Shown in pieces: positions 21,477-21,531 of a stretch of 21,531 nt of DNA. The position numbers and the translations under genes are program-made. The notes under the pieces were generated by a model that was given only the letters and a program-made list of their open reading frames with translations, made no database searches and was not told the DNA's origin. Positions within the stretch are counted from its first letter, which is position 1. Each line of letters starts with the position of its first letter. The stretch comes from a virus. Location: IMG/VR virus record IMGVR_UViG_3300040815_001340, positions 1 through 21,531 of that record. One strand, given 5' to 3'.

Positions 21477-21531
21477 ATGACTAAAGATGAAAGAAAAATA
21501 TATATGAAGCTTCTAAAAAACGGCATACATT
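21477..21531 (+). CDS. Start of another small gene, cut by the right edge
   Basis: Eighteen codons are visible (MTKDERKIYMKLLKNGIH), preceded by TAGGTGGTATTAAATG, a start region like those at 20348 and 21098. The rest lies outside the window, so nothing can be said on function. Confidence 0.5.
   Translation, partial: MTKDERKIYMKLLKNGIH

Noticed and set aside
1-21531. tRNA genes, CRISPR arrays, insertion sequences and integrase or attachment sites
   Set aside because: I looked for T-loop consensus, regularly spaced repeats, transposase motifs and recombinase motifs on both strands and saw none.

Overview
The window is part of the genome of a tailed double-stranded DNA bacteriophage. It is AT-rich and densely packed. 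Most genes overlap or abut (ATGA, GTGA, TAATG junctions) and carry AGGA-type ribosome binding sites. A terminase large subunit, a portal, an acidic scaffold-like protein, a major capsid protein, tail-fibre proteins and a tail-fibre assembly chaperone all lie on the minus strand. The portal is about 700 aa and the head genes run terminase, portal, scaffold, coat, which fits a P22/T7-like short-tailed phage. No tail tube, tape measure, sheath or head-tail adaptor lies in the window, so morphology is inferred. The fibre domains resemble those of marine phages. The host cannot be named; regular Shine-Dalgarno sites and a lipobox protein suggest a bacterium with a Gram-negative type envelope.

Layout. 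Read along the minus strand from about 17.6 kb down to 1 there is one long structural block. Its order is: a repeat-containing protein (17569-16757), a 49-aa basic peptide, a two-helix membrane protein, a candidate small terminase, an HNH endonuclease wedged into the packaging operon, TerL, portal, a small unknown protein, scaffold-like protein, major capsid protein, and then the tail/appendage genes. The appendage region (8.6 kb to 1) holds a beta-rich virion-like protein, a fibre, a polyglycine-rich adhesin-like protein, a small unknown, a membrane di-iron hydroxylase/desaturase of the AlkB type, a large fibre with tandem jelly-roll-like modules, a tail-assembly chaperone, three small lysine-rich proteins sharing an F-x-K-L-K peptide, a 54-aa membrane protein, a small beta protein and the start of another fibre. 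A divergent 370-bp intergenic region near 17.6-17.98 kb separates this block from a plus-strand run of small genes of unknown function (18.0-21.5 kb), probably expressed at a different time.

Control. An identical 18-bp element (AAAATTTAACAACTATAT on the minus strand) occurs exactly upstream of four minus-strand units: the repeat protein/packaging genes, the portal, the capsid protein, and the tail block. It looks like a phage-specific promoter. The capsid gene is an isolated unit with its own promoter copy, a 200-nt leader and a strong intrinsic terminator, as expected for the most abundant virion protein.

The most unusual content is the AlkB/fatty-acid-desaturase-like integral membrane enzyme translationally coupled to a tail-fibre gene, the trio of small basic proteins with a shared short motif, and the repeated promoter element.
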